Positions 35,262 to 48,785 of a stretch of DNA of 64,000 bases are shown here, piece by piece (position 1 is the stretch's first letter; every line of letters starts with the position of its first letter). The notes beneath the pieces were generated by a model. It searched no databases and was not told the DNA's origin. It worked only from the letters and a program-made list of their open reading frames with translations. Both the position numbers and the translations under genes were made by a program. The DNA comes from Casuarina equisetifolia (Eukaryota; Streptophyta; Magnoliopsida; Fagales; Casuarinaceae), in NCBI GenBank assembly GCA_028551475.1, contig CM052354.1, positions 32,887,240 to 32,951,239 of the forward strand, read 5' to 3'.

Positions 35262-36120
35262 TGCTTTGTTTGTATTGCAATTTGTGAATAAAGTCAGCCA
35301 GATGGATCTTGGACTCTTTGGCCTTAACTGGCATTTTAAAGGCTCGGGAAGATACATCATATAAGTGTCTCATTTTTTACGAAAATCTGAAGTCTGTGAT
35401 TCAAGTTTTGTCTCCAGACATGCATGTTTGTTTTCTATGGTTACTACAGTGCGGATAAAGTGATGCATCTTGCAGTTTACAAAAGCTATGATAGAACTTC
35501 CTGCATTATTCGTTCATAGTAAGTGACTGAGAAGCAACCAAAAGATATGTTACTTTGTTGCTTACCAAATGAGTGTGATTTTGTGACCAAAACGTCATCT
35601 GGAGAAGAATGGTTCACAGCTCACGTTATCCGTCCGACAAAAGCCATTAAAGATCATTTTAACAATGACTTTACAAATATAATGTTTTACAATATGTTGT
35701 AAGAAATCATCATTGCGAGTGAATTTTTGAATTTGATAAAGAACATCACGAGAAGGACCTACTTAGACTTGAATCATCAATCATAATAGAATTTAATTTA
35801 CTTGAACTACAGAAATAATAATATCTGGTTAAATCTGTTTTGCTATTCATCTACAGGTTGTTCCAGGATGTAAAAGAGCTTGCATTTTCTACTCTTTTGT
35901 TACTTTAAATCAAAGTGCTTTGGGCTTATTAATCTCACAATGCATAAGACCGTGTTCAAATTTTCTACTATTCGGCATGACCGAACCCGAACCCCGGACT
36001 AGAGAAAGAGGAAGATTTTCGTGGGGCCCATTATCATGGCATGGCCTGCTTCTTTTAGACTGGGGAAGATCTGCCACAACCTGGGTGCAAAAGGAGTTTG
36101 GTAGCTGCTCCAATCAGTTT
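35262..36120. other. Spacer between QOR-C and the LAZ1-like gene
   Basis: The first part is 3' flank duplicated from the QOR-B/C unit. Beyond about 35640 the sequence is unique and leads into the probable promoter and first untranslated exon of the LAZ1-like gene. Nothing else recognised. Confidence 0.5.
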
Positions 36121-36173
36121 CATCGAGACTTCTAATAATTCAGAAAAAGAAAAGAAAGTTCTCGAAGTCTTCG

Positions 36174-37666
36174 GTGAGTAAAGCTCAAACTAATTCTCCT
36201 TTTCTTTTTGGACTTCTTTAAGATTGATTTGGTGATCTTGTGGGTCTGATCTTCCTCCAACTCTGAGATTTCTGGTTCTTATTTGTCTATTTAAATCGTG
36301 GGGAAAAATCCCCGAATTCATTACCGTAAATATAGGTCAGTACGACAGCTCGCTGCGTTTGAATCTGTAAATGTTTTCTTTGTTATAGAAATCAGAATTG
36401 CTATCCATTTTGGCTTCAGAATGACAAAAACTGTTTCCGAAGCAATTCCGAGATAGTGCCGTCCAGTCTTATGGCGATCACTGGTAGTGTCACGATGTTT
36501 CTGAGACTAGTCGTCTGCAGCAGTAGAAAGTCATAGGCGTGATTGTGTTGTGAATATACTTTATAATTACTTTATGATCGAGTTTAACATCACTGCGAGT
36601 ATGTAATTTGTATGATCTGAAGATATGGTTCAAAATCTTCAAGAACTTATGGTTTTACTTTCTGTGCTAGTTTGACAAGTATAATTTTGATGCATTGTTT
36701 GAATTATTTATAGTCTGAGGCTAAAATGTTTAGTGGATATGTGCAAAATTAGTTGTTAAAACCCTACATTTTACATGAAATCGAATGATGGGACAAGGAT
36801 GGGCATTTTGCTCAATGCGATGAGGGAATAAACACAAAGAGGAACCACTCAAAGATGTGGGATTTCACTCTTTTTTCAGGTCTATAGTAAACTGACGGAG
36901 AGGAAGGTCTTGGTTAATGATAATCCATCAAATACTCTTTCAGTAAATGGCGGGTGAGAAATCCCATTACAGGTTTACTCACACTTATCTGGAAAATGAA
37001 GTTGGTTTTCTTGTAAAGCTTGTTTTACTCGAGTAGAGTTACTTTGGCTGAATGAAATGTACGCGTTCAGCTCTGATAAGGTGGAATATTCAGTTGCTCA
37101 TTTGATAAATGCCGTAGGCACCATGTGGATATGGAGGACTGATCTGAAAGATGCTAATAGGCTGATAGGATTGAACGGTCGGGCCAAAAAAAAAAAAAAA
37201 AAACGGCAGTTGTCTCTGCTTGTTTGTGTATGTCGGATATGGAGCAAAAAAATTCTATTTTGTGTATTGATGAAGTGTATATCTGCACAAACAGTCGAGC
37301 ATTTTTTCTAAACAATGCTCATATTTGTGTTGATGGGCACATTCGTTATGAAGAAGGATTTTTAGTGCAGTGGCTCTTTCTTTGACAAAATAAATCAATA
37401 TCATAATTTGGATAATTTTGTAAAGTAGTTGCATTTTAATAAGACGAAACTAATACACAAAAACTAAGGAAAAAAAAAAAAAGAGAGAGAGGGTTTGAGT
37501 GCTTGCACAATGCGAGATGCAGATATGAGGAGCCTTGTATTTCCCTATAAACATACACTTAATGAGGCCACCTTAATTCTTCACCACTTGATGTTTGGTT
37601 GTCAATTTAGTCCATCACCTGATGAATTTAATTCCTATGTTTTTCCTTCATCGGTATCTTTTGCAG
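36174..37666 (+). other. Probable 5'UTR intron of the LAZ1-like gene
   Basis: A strong donor TTCG|GTGAGT at 36173/36174 and an acceptor CTTTTGCAG at 37666, 34 bp before the ATG, suggest an intron of about 1.5 kb in the untranslated leader. The interval has no long meaningful open frame, and its first part is T-rich as in many plant leader introns. Transcript evidence is needed; the first exon end near 36130-36173 is inferred. Confidence 0.45.
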
Positions 37667-37700
37667 ATCCTGAGTTTGGTTCTCATCTCATTGCTGAATA

Positions 37701-39861
37701 ATGGATATAAGGACGATGAACCCTGTGCAACTTACTCTCTTAGGATCTGCGGGTTGCACGATGCTTACAATGCACTTCACAATACAACTATTGTCACAGC
37801 ATCTATTTTTCTGGAAGAAGCCAAGGGAGCAGAAGGCCATAATAATGATTATCCTTATGGCTCCCATATATGCAATCGATTCATTTGTGGGTTTGTTAGA
37901 CATCCGTGGAAGCAAAGCATTCTTCATGTTCTTGGACTCTGTTAAAGAATGTTATGAGGCTGTGGTGAGTCCCTCAAAATCAGTTGTGATTTGTTCTGCA
38001 ATGTCCCTCTTTTGACATATCATCTCCCGTAACTTATGTTTTCCTGTTTCTTGTTTTTCAGGTGATTGCTAAGTTCATGGCTTTGATGTATAGTTACTTG
38101 AATATATCTATTAGCAAAAACATTGTGCCTGATAGTATTAAAGGAAGAGAAATTCACCACTCATTTCCTATGACCCTTTTCCAGGTGTGGAAGTCGTTTG
38201 CAAAAATTTAATTTTCTGACTTTTATTTTTTGTGGGAATAAAATTTATAGATATGGTCTAACAGAATGATCAAGTAACTTGTTAATAACGCATCACTACA
38301 AACTTATCTAAAACTTGTTAGGGAGGGATTAAGTGCATAATTTGTCCAAATGCTGGTGTTGTTAAATTTTGTGTAGCAAAATGATGTAAGCATGTCAGAT
38401 CTGAATGCATCGTGGATCACATTAACGTTTTTTTTTTGGAATCAGAATCAGCATTTAACTGATATCTATTGATTCATTTTTGTTAAGTCTATTGGAGATA
38501 ATTGACATGCCCAGGGGTCACAAATTGCAGCCTCATGTTGTGCGGCTGGAACACCATACCCTGAAGCTCCTCAAATACTGGACATGGCAGTTTGTTATCA
38601 TCCGCCCTGTTTGCTCCATCTTGATGATAACACTACAAATTCTTGGGATATACCCCAGTTGGTTGAGCTGGACATTCACCATCATTCTCAACATTTCAGT
38701 GTCACTGGCCTTGTATTCTCTGGTGCTCTTTTACCATGTGTTTGCAAAGGAACTGGAACCACACAAGCCCCTTGCAAAGTTCATGTGCATTAAGGGGATT
38801 GTCTTCTTCTGCTTTTGGCAGGTAAAATAATTTCTACACATTCTTTATGTTTTTTAAGAAAAAAGTATGAAGGCTGCAGAGATATGAAATAAACCCCAAA
38901 AGCAACCCAAAGCTCTGGAAATTAAGGAACCTCTCACTGCCTGAAAGGTTTGGCAGACTCTTTTCTGTCCTTCTGAACGAAACCTTCTTGGGGTTGGGCC
39001 TCTTGTAGATTTAATAACAAGAGCAAAAATCATGGAAATCTTCTTCAGATGAACTCTGCTAAGGAACTCCTGATAATTAAAGACCAACTCAAGTAGATTG
39101 TTCTAGCCATTTGAACCTTAAAGAATCAGTTACTATATTTTGCACTGCTGTAGTCGTAGTCGGCTGCATTATTATCTCAGACCGAAACTTTAGTATCGGG
39201 AGCTCGAGCTTGTCACTTTCCTTGACTTGGAAAATTATCTTTTTGCACTTTAGCAGACGCTTGTTAGCTAAAGTGCGGGAAAGAAAAACACAGAGGCTGG
39301 AGGCCCGAAGGCTTATAAGAGTTTTATTGACAGTTATTCGGAAAGGTAAAAAGAATGAATAAAACATAAACTCATGGTACAGGTACATGAGGCCGTGGTC
39401 CTTTGTGTGGAAAGCCCAGTCCAATAATTCATGATCAAATTTCTTTCTTGTTCTCTCTCCCCTCCCCCCCTCCCTCCCTCCCCCCTTCCCTCCCTCTCTC
39501 TTCTCTCTTCCTCCTTTCTATTTTTTGTGACATATCCTTATTTTTATTGTTCTTTGATTTCCGTTTCTAGTTCCTTTTGAATTTCCTTTTATCAATTTGG
39601 ATAAAGTAAATGAATGTGATTACTTCTTACAAATTGCTATTTTCGACTCTCCAGGGAGTAGTGCTTGATGTACTAGCTGCAATAGGTGTCATTCGATCTC
39701 ACCATTTTTGGTTAGATGTTGAGCACATTGAGGAAGCTATACAGAATGTATTGGTATGTCTAGAGATGGTTGTCTTCTCCGTTCTCCAGCAATATGCTTA
39801 TCATGTTGCGCCTTACAAGGGAGATTTTGATTCTATGTTTGCAAACAAGAAGAGTGAATGA
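37701..39861 (+). CDS. LAZ1/TMEM184 (DUF300, Ost-alpha-like) multi-pass membrane protein
   Basis: Four coding exons: 37701-37964, 38062-38184, 38531-38821, 39655-39861, totalling 885 nt and 294 residues. Introns are GT-AG and phase 0. Family blocks are strong: IIMIILMAPIYAIDSFVGLL, FFMFLDSVKECYEA, SYLNISISKNIVPD, YWTWQFVIIRPVCSI, GIVFFCFWQ, then RSHHFWLDVEHIEEA and CLEMVVFSVLQQYAYHVAPY. About seven hydrophobic segments are expected. Arabidopsis LAZ1 proteins act at the tonoplast, affecting vacuole integrity, brassinosteroid signalling and hypersensitive cell death. This copy is the short type, ending soon after the conserved core and lacking the long C-terminal tail of LAZ1 itself. Intron 3 holds a pyrimidine-rich tract at 39451-39515. 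Confidence 0.93.
39451..39515 (+). repeat. C/T-rich tract in intron 3 of the LAZ1-like gene
   Basis: Sixty-five bases almost entirely of C and T, with runs of CCCTCC and CTCTCT. It is a low-complexity polypyrimidine tract, 140 bp upstream of the exon 4 acceptor. Confidence 0.85.
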
Positions 39862-41100
39862 TTTGAAAAGGCTTGATAGAAAATGTGGATTGATAGTTGG
39901 AAAAAGACGAGATGTGATATTTCAAATAAGTAGGAAAAAGCGTTGAGGATTGCATTACGTCCTCTTATCACTGGAGATGATTTCATGTATAAAATATAGT
40001 CTTCATGGGAGGAAAGACGAGATGTGATATATACATTTTCTACCTATAATTTCGGCTTCTTGATTGTGGGTGTTATCTCTCCACTGTCTGTCCCTGTAAA
40101 ATGCTTATGGCTTTATATGTGCTATTTGGTATGTCATCTCGTTTTCTTTATAGCACCCGGGCTTACTTTGGATTTCGGAAACAAGTAGGAATGGTTATTT
40201 GTAAACCAAACAGCATACCTTGTCGCATGGATTATTCTGTTCACTGATATGAGACCTGCTTGTCTATGGACTCTCTTCTTCACTGGTTTCAGTACTTTTA
40301 ATACAATGAACGTTATTTTATGATCCTTTCTTTAAGGTGATTTTGGAAAGAAAATTACCTAAACAAAAAAAATCTTGATGTGCGATTAAGAGGGCATATA
40401 ATGGTTAGTAAATTGATCTGGTCTATCAAATCATTAAGCATAATTTGTACCCATTTAGCAAAAGCATTCAGTTGGTCATATTGCTTCATCATTATATCAA
40501 AACATGCACAATGTGGAATTTACTAACCGGAGGAGAACTACTTGATTGCACATGAGAAGAGGATGATCATGGTGGAAATGTCTGTAGAACTTACACGATT
40601 TGTATTCATGTTTGCTTTATAAATTCGGCAGTGCATAGCTTGTAAATGAGCCGAGAAAGCCAGCTTTTGTGTGTAGATTGTTCTTCCGTTCCAATTTCAA
40701 TCGAGGTTATCCTGATCGCTTCTAGAATTTGTCATCTTTATATCTGAAAATACCCACAAGTACCAGTTATCGCTCTCACTAAACAAAGCTTGATACTCTG
40801 TAATAAGCATTCATGGGCAACCTTTAGTAGATTTTCCAAATCGGAGAATCTGGCGACAGCGCGTTCCTTGCGCCAAAAGACGCTCTGTTTTTTACAAGAG
40901 CATTTGTCCATTTCCATCATGGATTCTTAAAAAGCATCCTCCGAAGCGATGAAAAAAAAATGGAGAGGTTTGTATCATTTTCCCCAAAGACATAGGGAGA
41001 GTCGTCATCATCTCAAGCCTCATTTAAAGCGCCAATGGCTTACGTGTTGAAAATGCGGACCCACCAATCCTATTCTTCGACAAGATGATCGCACTGCCTA
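39862..41100. other. 3' flank of the LAZ1-like gene, no other gene seen
   Basis: About 1.2 kb following the LAZ1-like stop codon. The first few hundred bases are probably 3'UTR. No conserved coding segment recognised on either strand up to the edge of the repeat array. Confidence 0.5.
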
Positions 41101-41107
41101 CGCTGAC

Positions 41108-41520
41108 CCTTTTTTCTTTTTTTTTTTTAATTTGCGTCATACGACTGCAAAAAACTACAATCTCATATCCAAATCGATTTGTACTAGAAACCTCTAGAAT
41201 GATATACTATTTTCGATCCGATCAAACATAACAACCCGTTTCACCAATCTTCAAAGGGCTATCTCTTTAAGCTTCTTGAAGACAAGTGTTTTATATAACT
41301 TTCCAAAATTATACTTTTTCTAACCTATTTCAATTTACTTTATCCTTTATGAATAAAGTCTCAATTAGGACATTTCATAATTGATTTATCTGCTGCTAAA
41401 AAGACATGACGTTCACTCATGCTAAAACAACAATTGAGGTACATAAACATCCTAAAACAACACGTCATTGATTTTTTTTTTTTTTTTGCGTCATTTGACC
41501 TTGGAAACACACATCTTAAT
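41108..41520 (-). repeat. Inverted unit(s) at the left edge of the array
   Basis: Reverse-complementing this stretch yields the array consensus in order: ATTGGTGAAACGGGTTGTTA, GTTTGATCGG, GAGGTTTC, TCAAATGACGCAAAAAA, TAGCATGAGTGAACGTC, CAATTATGAAATGTC. The flanking direct units start at about 41521, so the junction is head-to-head. These edge copies keep CpG (TGACGC) where inner copies read TGACAC. Confidence 0.8.
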
Positions 41521-44500
41521 GGATTTGGGTTGGAGACCCGCTAGAACCACTTGGTGAAATGGGTTGTTTCGTTTGATAGGCTGAATAGCACGTCAATCTT
41601 GGAGGTTTCCAATGCAAATCAAATTATACATGACTTGGTGGCTTTTGAGAGTCCAATGATGCAATAAAATCTGTCAGCAACATGTCATACTATTGTATGT
41701 CTATCACCCACATGTTGGTTTAGCATTGATTACTAGCAAGACTTTAATGGGAGAGTAAGGTAAATTATGAAGTGTCTTAAGTAAGAATTTATTTGAAAAG
41801 GATAAAGTAAAATGAAATGGGTTAAATAATCACTGTTTTGGAAAGTCTTAAAAAAAAAAAAAACTTGGTTTTCATGGAGCCTAAAGGCATACATACCCCT
41901 TTGCATATTGGTGAAATGGGTCATCGTCTTTGATAGGATCGAATAGCATGTCAATCTAGGAGGTTTCCAATGCCAATAAAATTAGACATGATATTGTGAC
42001 TTTTAAAGGTAGAATGACACAATAAAAGCTATCATTGTTTTATTATGCGTATGTCACTCACTTGTTGTGTTAGCAATAGTGAGTATCATGTCTTTTTGGG
42101 AGCTATATTTTAAATTATGAAGTTCCTTAAGTGAAAATTTATTTGTAAAGGAAGAAGCAAAATGAATTGGGTTAAAAAGGCACAATTTTGGAAAGTTTTT
42201 AAAAAAAAACTTGATTTTCACAAAGCTCAATGGGGTACCTCTTTACATATTGGTAAAATGGGTTGCCATGTTTTATAAGGCAGAATAGCATGTCAATCAA
42301 GGGGGTTTCCAATGTAAATCAAATTAGACATGAGTTTATGGCTATTTAGAGATGAATGACACAATTAAATCCATCAACAACATATCATTTTATTATGTGT
42401 ACATCACCCATTTGTCATTTTAGCACGAGTGACTATCTTGTCTTTTTAAGGATTAATATGGTAAATTATGAAGTATATTAACTGAGAATTTATTCGTAAA
42501 GGATGAAGTAAATGAAATAGGTTAAAAAAGTGCAATTTTAGAAAGTCTAAAAATAAACTTGGTTTTCACAATGCTTGAAGGGGCACCCATTGCATATTGG
42601 TGAAATGGGTTATCATATTTGATAGGGCTAAATAGCATGTCAATTTAGGGGGTTTACAAATGAAAATCAAATTAGACATGAGTTTGTGGCATTTTAGAGT
42701 CCAATGACATAGTAAAACTTGTTAACAACATCTTGCACAATTATGTGTCCCTCACCTAAATATCGTTTTCACATTGATTAATACCTAGACTTTTTAGAGG
42801 GGAATAAGGTAAATTATGAAGTGTCTTATTTAAGATTTGATTTTGAAAGGATAAAGTCAAATGAGAGATGTTAAATAACCATGGTTTCATAAAGTCTAAA
42901 AAAACACTTACAACACTTGTTCTTCATATAGGTTAAAGGAGTACCCTTTTACATATCAATGAAATGGTTTTTTTTTTTTTTGTTTGATGGCCTGAATAGC
43001 AAGTCCATTTGGGGGGTTCTAATGCAGGTCAAGTTAGACATGACTTGGTGGCTTTTGAGAGTTCAATGATGTTATAAAATTTGTCAAACAATATGTTGTA
43101 CTATTATGTGTTTGTCACCCATGTGTTGGTTTATCATTAATTAATATCTATACTTTTAAGGGGAGAGTAAGGTAAATTATGAAGTGTTTCAAGTGAGAAT
43201 TTATTTTAAAAAGATAAAGTGAAAAGAAATGGGTTAAATAAGCATGGGTAGGAAAAGTTTCAAAAAGCACCTTGTTTTCACTTAGCTCAAAGGCATATAC
43301 ACTTTTGCATATCAGTAAAATGGGTTGTTGTTTTTTATTAGGCTGAATTTCAAGTCAATCTTGAGGTTTTCCATTGTAAATGAAATTAGACATGAGAATG
43401 TGTCTATTTAGAATCCAATTATGCAATAAAATTCATTAACAACATGTCATACTATTACAAACAATAAGGTAAATTATTAAATGTCTTATGTGAGAATTTT
43501 TTTCTAAAAATAAAGTACAATGAAATGGTTAGAAAAAACATGGTGTTGGAAGGTGTCAAAGTAGAATGAGGAAACCAAACCAAGAACAATATGTCATTTT
43601 TTTCTTTGTACATATCTACTTGTCATTTCAGAATGAGTAAGTATCTTTTCTTTTCAAAAAGTGGTAATGTAAATTATGAAGTGACTTAATTAAGAATTTA
43701 TTTGCAAAGGATAATGAAACATGAGATGGGTTAAGGATGCAAGATTTTGGAAAGTCTTAAAAAACAATTGGTTTTCACTATGCTCAAAGGGGTACCCTTT
43801 TGCATATTGGTGACCCAGAGTGCTATATTTGATGAGTTTGAATAACATGTCAATCAAAGGGCTTTCCAATGCAACTCAAATGAGTTTGTTTCTATTTAGA
43901 GTTGAATGACATAATAAAATCCATCAAGAACATGTCATATTATTGTGTGTTTGTCACCAGGATTTCATTTTAGCATAAATGAGTATCTTGTCTTTTTTTA
44001 GAGCAATAAGGTAGATTATGAAGTGGCTTTATTGAGAATTTATTTATGATGGATAGTGAAACAAGAAATGGGTAAAAAATGCAAGGTTTTGGAATGTCTA
44101 AAAAAAACACTATTTATTTGCAAAGGATAAAGTAAAATGGTTAAATGAGTTGTCGTGAATTTAAATTATGACTTTATTATGGGTAAAACACTTGGTTTTT
44201 TGGAATGGTAATTTAAATTATGAAGTGGCTTAATTTAGAATTTATTGCAAATGATACTAAAAAAGAAAATAAGTTAAGAATGCACAGTTTTCAAAAGTCT
44301 CGAAAACATTAGGTTTTCACATGGCTCAAAGTGGTAACTTTTTGTATGTCAATGAAATGGCTTGTCATATTTGATGGGGAAAAATAGCAAGTCAATCTAG
44401 GGGTTTTCTAGTGCAAATGCAATAAGACTTAACTTTGTGACTTTTCGAAGTCCAATGACAAAATAAAATCTATAAACAACATATCATACTATTACGCGTC

Positions 44501-45859
44501 TATCACGTACATGTCATTTTAGCGTGAATTAATATCTTGACATTTTAAGGAGTAAGGTAAATTATGAAATTTCTTATGTGAGAATTTATTTGCAAAGGAT
44601 AAAGTAAAGTGAAATAATATAAAAAAGCATAGTCTTAAAAGTTGTCAAACAAACACTTGGTTTCCATGTAGCTCACGTGTCTATCACCTACATGTGCATT
44701 AGTGAAATGGGTTGTGGTGTTTAATAGGGTAGAATGGCATGTCAATCTAGGTGATTCCCAATCCAAATGATGTTAGACATGAGATTGTGTCTTTTCAAAG
44801 TAGAATGATGTAATCAAAGCCATGAACAACATGACATTTTATTTTTTGTACGTCACCCACTTGTCATTTTAGTATAAGTAAGTATCTTGTCTTTTGAAGG
44901 AGCATTAACATCAATTATGAAGTAGCTTAATTGAGAATTTATTTGTGAAGGATAATGACAATGAAATGGGTAAAAAATGCACAATTCAAAAAAGCCTAAA
45001 AAAACACTTGCATTTTACAAACCACAATTATGGAGTGAAGGATAATCACTCACTTGTCCTTTTAAAGAGTAGTAAGGTAAATTATGAAGTGACTTAATTG
45101 ATAATTTATTTGTGAAGGATAATATAACATTAAATGATTTAAAAAAAATTCAAGGTATTAGAAGTTTAAAAAAACACTTGGTTTCACAAAGCTCAAAGGG
45201 GTACCTCTTTGCATATTGATAAAATGGGTTGTTATGTTTCATGGCTCCAAATAGGATGTAAATCATGAAGATGTCCAATGAAAATCATATTGCACTTTGA
45301 ATGGCAAAATAAAATTTGTCAACATGTTGTACTATTATGTGCTCATCACCTACTTATTGTTTTAGGATAAGTGGGTAGCTTGTTGTTTTAAGGAGTAGTA
45401 AAGTAAATTATGAAGTGGTTTAATCGAGAAGTTATTTATGAAGGATAATGGAACATGAAATGGGTAAAAAATGCAAGGTTTTGGAAAGTCTAAAAAAACA
45501 CTTAGTTTTCACAATGCTCAAAGGGGTACCCCTTTGCATTTTGATGAAATAGTTTGTTGTGTTTGATAGGGCTAAATAGCATGTCAATCAAGGAGGTTTG
45601 CAATAAAATTTATCAAAAACATGTCATATTATTGTGTTTTTGTCACCCACTTGTCATTTTAGCATGAGTGAGTATATTTTTTTTTTAGGTTATGGTAAGG
45701 TAAATTATAAAGTGGCTTAATTTATAACTTATTTGTGAAAGATAGTGAAACATGAAACATGTTAAAAATAAAAGGTTTTAAAAAATCTCAAGAAACTCTT
45801 GGTTTTCATAGAGCTTAAAGGGATACCTCTTTGGATACCGATGAAATGGGTTTGTTAAG

Positions 45860-47527
45860 TTTCAAAAGCCAACCTATGAAAGGGGTGAATTAAGTTTTTT
45901 TGTTTATCTCACTCTTTCATTGCTAAATGTCTCTAAACTCTCTAATTGTAACGTGTAAGATATTAGCAATCAAGTAAGGAATGCAATGTGATGAAATAAA
46001 TCCTTAAGTGAAACATACTACTTATATTCAATAATTTTGTATTTTATGATGTGAGCTATATGAGTATGAATGAGTAATCAACTAAGAAATAGTAAATGCT
46101 TGCCTCAAGAGTCATGCTTCAATACTACTTGTAACGAACTTGTAGAAATTTGTTTGGCACTCAGGTCTTAGCAATGAAGTGATCAATCTTTTGACCAAGA
46201 TCACTCTCATGAAAGAACTTTTGGAAAAAACACAAGGAATTGTCAAGAACAATGGGCGAGCTTAAGTGTTTGAGTAAGGAGAAAGGGACTAGAAGGTTCC
46301 CTTTATATAGGATTTATCTTGCTTGTAGGAATTAAATCTAATGTTGGTTACACATTTAAAGCACAACAATAAATTCATAAATGTTATGTAGGATTCAAAT
46401 TAGGCTCATCGAGCCTATAATTCCAAACTATCAAAGTACTCATAAAGAATAAACTTTACAATCATAAATAATGAATCATAACAATTATTTTATTGAATAT
46501 CAGAGTTGTTACACTTTTAAATACATAAGTAATGTTTCTCCTATTAAAGAAGTCAGTTACATTCTCATAAATTCAAAAGCAATGAAATATAAAAGAAAAT
46601 AATACAACAAACACCACCTAAGTGGGTGGCCTAACAACAAGGAAACTAGGTGGGTTAGACTCATACTTGCTAGCTCAGTCCATCAGTCCGTATTGCCAAT
46701 TTAGTACACAGAAGTCTAGCTCATACTTGCTCAACCAACCTATTGGCCCATATTGCCAATCCAAAACACTATGCTTATAAAGCTTATAGGTGTACCACTT
46801 TACAAATCGGAGAAACTTATTGTCATATTTGGAGAGGCAAATACCAAGTCAAAAGTCAATAAAGAACATTTGAGTAAATAATGTTGGTTAAGATGTTTTC
46901 TATTCCTTTCAAGGATGGTTCATTTCTTCTTTTTATTTTGACTACTTAAAATTTTTGCATCATATCATTGAATGCCTATTTTAGAAAAAAAATTTCATGC
47001 TTTCATTTTTTTATTTTGAGTGACAACTTAATATGTAAGTGTCTTACTATTTCCTAAGTGTTAGGCTTATACACTGCCTTTTGTACTTATTAAGGTATAG
47101 TTATTATACCTAATCTTATTAATATTAATAAAATTTGTCAAGGTATTGTACTTGTTTCTTAAAAAAAATTAAGGGGCTTTGAATGTAAATCAAGTTAGTA
47201 TGAGTTTTTGGCTTTTTAGAGTCGAATGACACACATACAAAAAATTGTCAATAACATGTTATTTTATTGAGTGAATTTCTTTTCTTTATAGGGAGCACTA
47301 ATAACTATATTTTACCTAATTTAAGTAATAAATAATCCAATACTTGTGAGAAAATATTTGAATTCCTCTTTATTTATTTAAGTTTATCTTGTTTATGTAG
47401 CATAAAGAGACATGAAGAAAAAGAACAAGCATGGATAACCTAATGCTTATTATATGATAAAATATGATCAAAATATCAAGATTAAGAAAATTAAGATGGG
47501 CTTGGGCTTTAGATGATTGTTATTAGA

Positions 47528-47560
<33 letters not shown>

Positions 47561-48785
47561 GTTTTGTAAATAATTAGAAAACCTAGTCATATTAGAAGTT
47601 CAAAACTTAATTAATATAAGAGTTCAAAACCTAATTATCTTGAGTATCCAAAACCCATTTCTATTCGAATAAGAGATAGGTCTTAACCCTAGACCCTATT
47701 TAAGAGGCCACAGAAAAGAAAAAGAAAGAGAAGGAAATTCAGTACAACTCAAGAGAAATATGAGGAGTTTAAGGTTTTCTTAAAGAGAAGACAAAAAATA
47801 TGATAGACTTCTTGTTCTTTGATTCAAGATGCATTATTTTATTCCTATTATTGTTCCTACTTAGTATATCACTATGTTTTAGTTTACTTTTGTTAAAGTT
47901 ACAATGTAACCTAATTATGATGGTATAAATCTTATGATTGTTTTGTTTTGTAAGATATTTTATTTATGTGAACTTGCATATTATTGTGTTTAATACTTTT
48001 AAGTGATTAACTACTACTTAAATGATTTGATTTGCATGTTTGAGACTAACAGAAGATGATATACAATTGCTTATTGTAATATATAACCATAAATTGAATA
48101 TGGATAAGCATATATCATATTGTTTGTGTGGCTTTCAATGTAAACTTGGAATTTTCATAGATCCTAATGCATTTTGGTTTGTTTCAATTCACATATAGAG
48201 ATATAATGGATTAATGAACTAAGTAAGTTTGCTATACCTAGACATATGATAGTAAATAAATTAGGAAGTTTTGCCATCACATAGATATTATCCTTTTTGT
48301 AAGCATAAATAATCAACATTAGTATCTAGTAGTTATGGTGAAATTGAATGCTCTAACATATTTCTTGTGATTAGTTTTCCTAAATTTAGTTAATTAATCT
48401 ATTATCTATCATTTGGATTTGTTTGATAAATTTTAGAAGTTATTCACCTTTAATAATTAATCTATTATTGATATACCAATTTTGTTAGCTAGAATCAGGA
48501 GAGTAATCCGTGAAAAAGCATCTTTATTTAGGAACATTAAACTCTCTCAAGCGAATGTTTTGTTGTATCATAGTTGGAGAATTTCAAATTCTATTTTCTC
48601 TTAGATGAATTGTAATGCTGGGATATGCCCTTAAGCTTTTGTACTTCTTTATTCTTCAATGAATAAACTTACATATTCATATAAAAAAAAAAAACTTAGT
48701 CAGTCTAGTGATCACCAATCTTAGTGGGACGATATCTTTCTTATCTTTATATTACTTGTTTGACATATTTACTTACATTTAAAAT
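45860..48785. mobile_element. Non-array insert, probably a degenerate retroelement
   Basis: About 2.9 kb without the array consensus. It holds a repeated 75-bp motif near 46660-46760 (CTCATACTTGCT...TATTGCCAAT) and an (ATT)n run at 47531-47559. Near the right end it reads TGATCACCAATCTTAGTGGGACGATAT (48709-48735, shown in part), which resembles the leader-proximal text of many plant LTR retrotransposons, followed by a poly-A-like run nearby at 48682-48694. No coding domain was recognised and no target duplication was found, so the class is uncertain. Confidence 0.4.
47531..47559 (+). repeat. (ATT)n microsatellite
   Basis: About ten uninterrupted ATT units inside the non-array insert. Confidence 0.95.

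Noticed and set aside
46620..46765. Possible LTR pair from the repeated CTCATACTTGCT motif
   Set aside because: The two copies are only about 75 bp apart with no TG/CA ends or target duplication.
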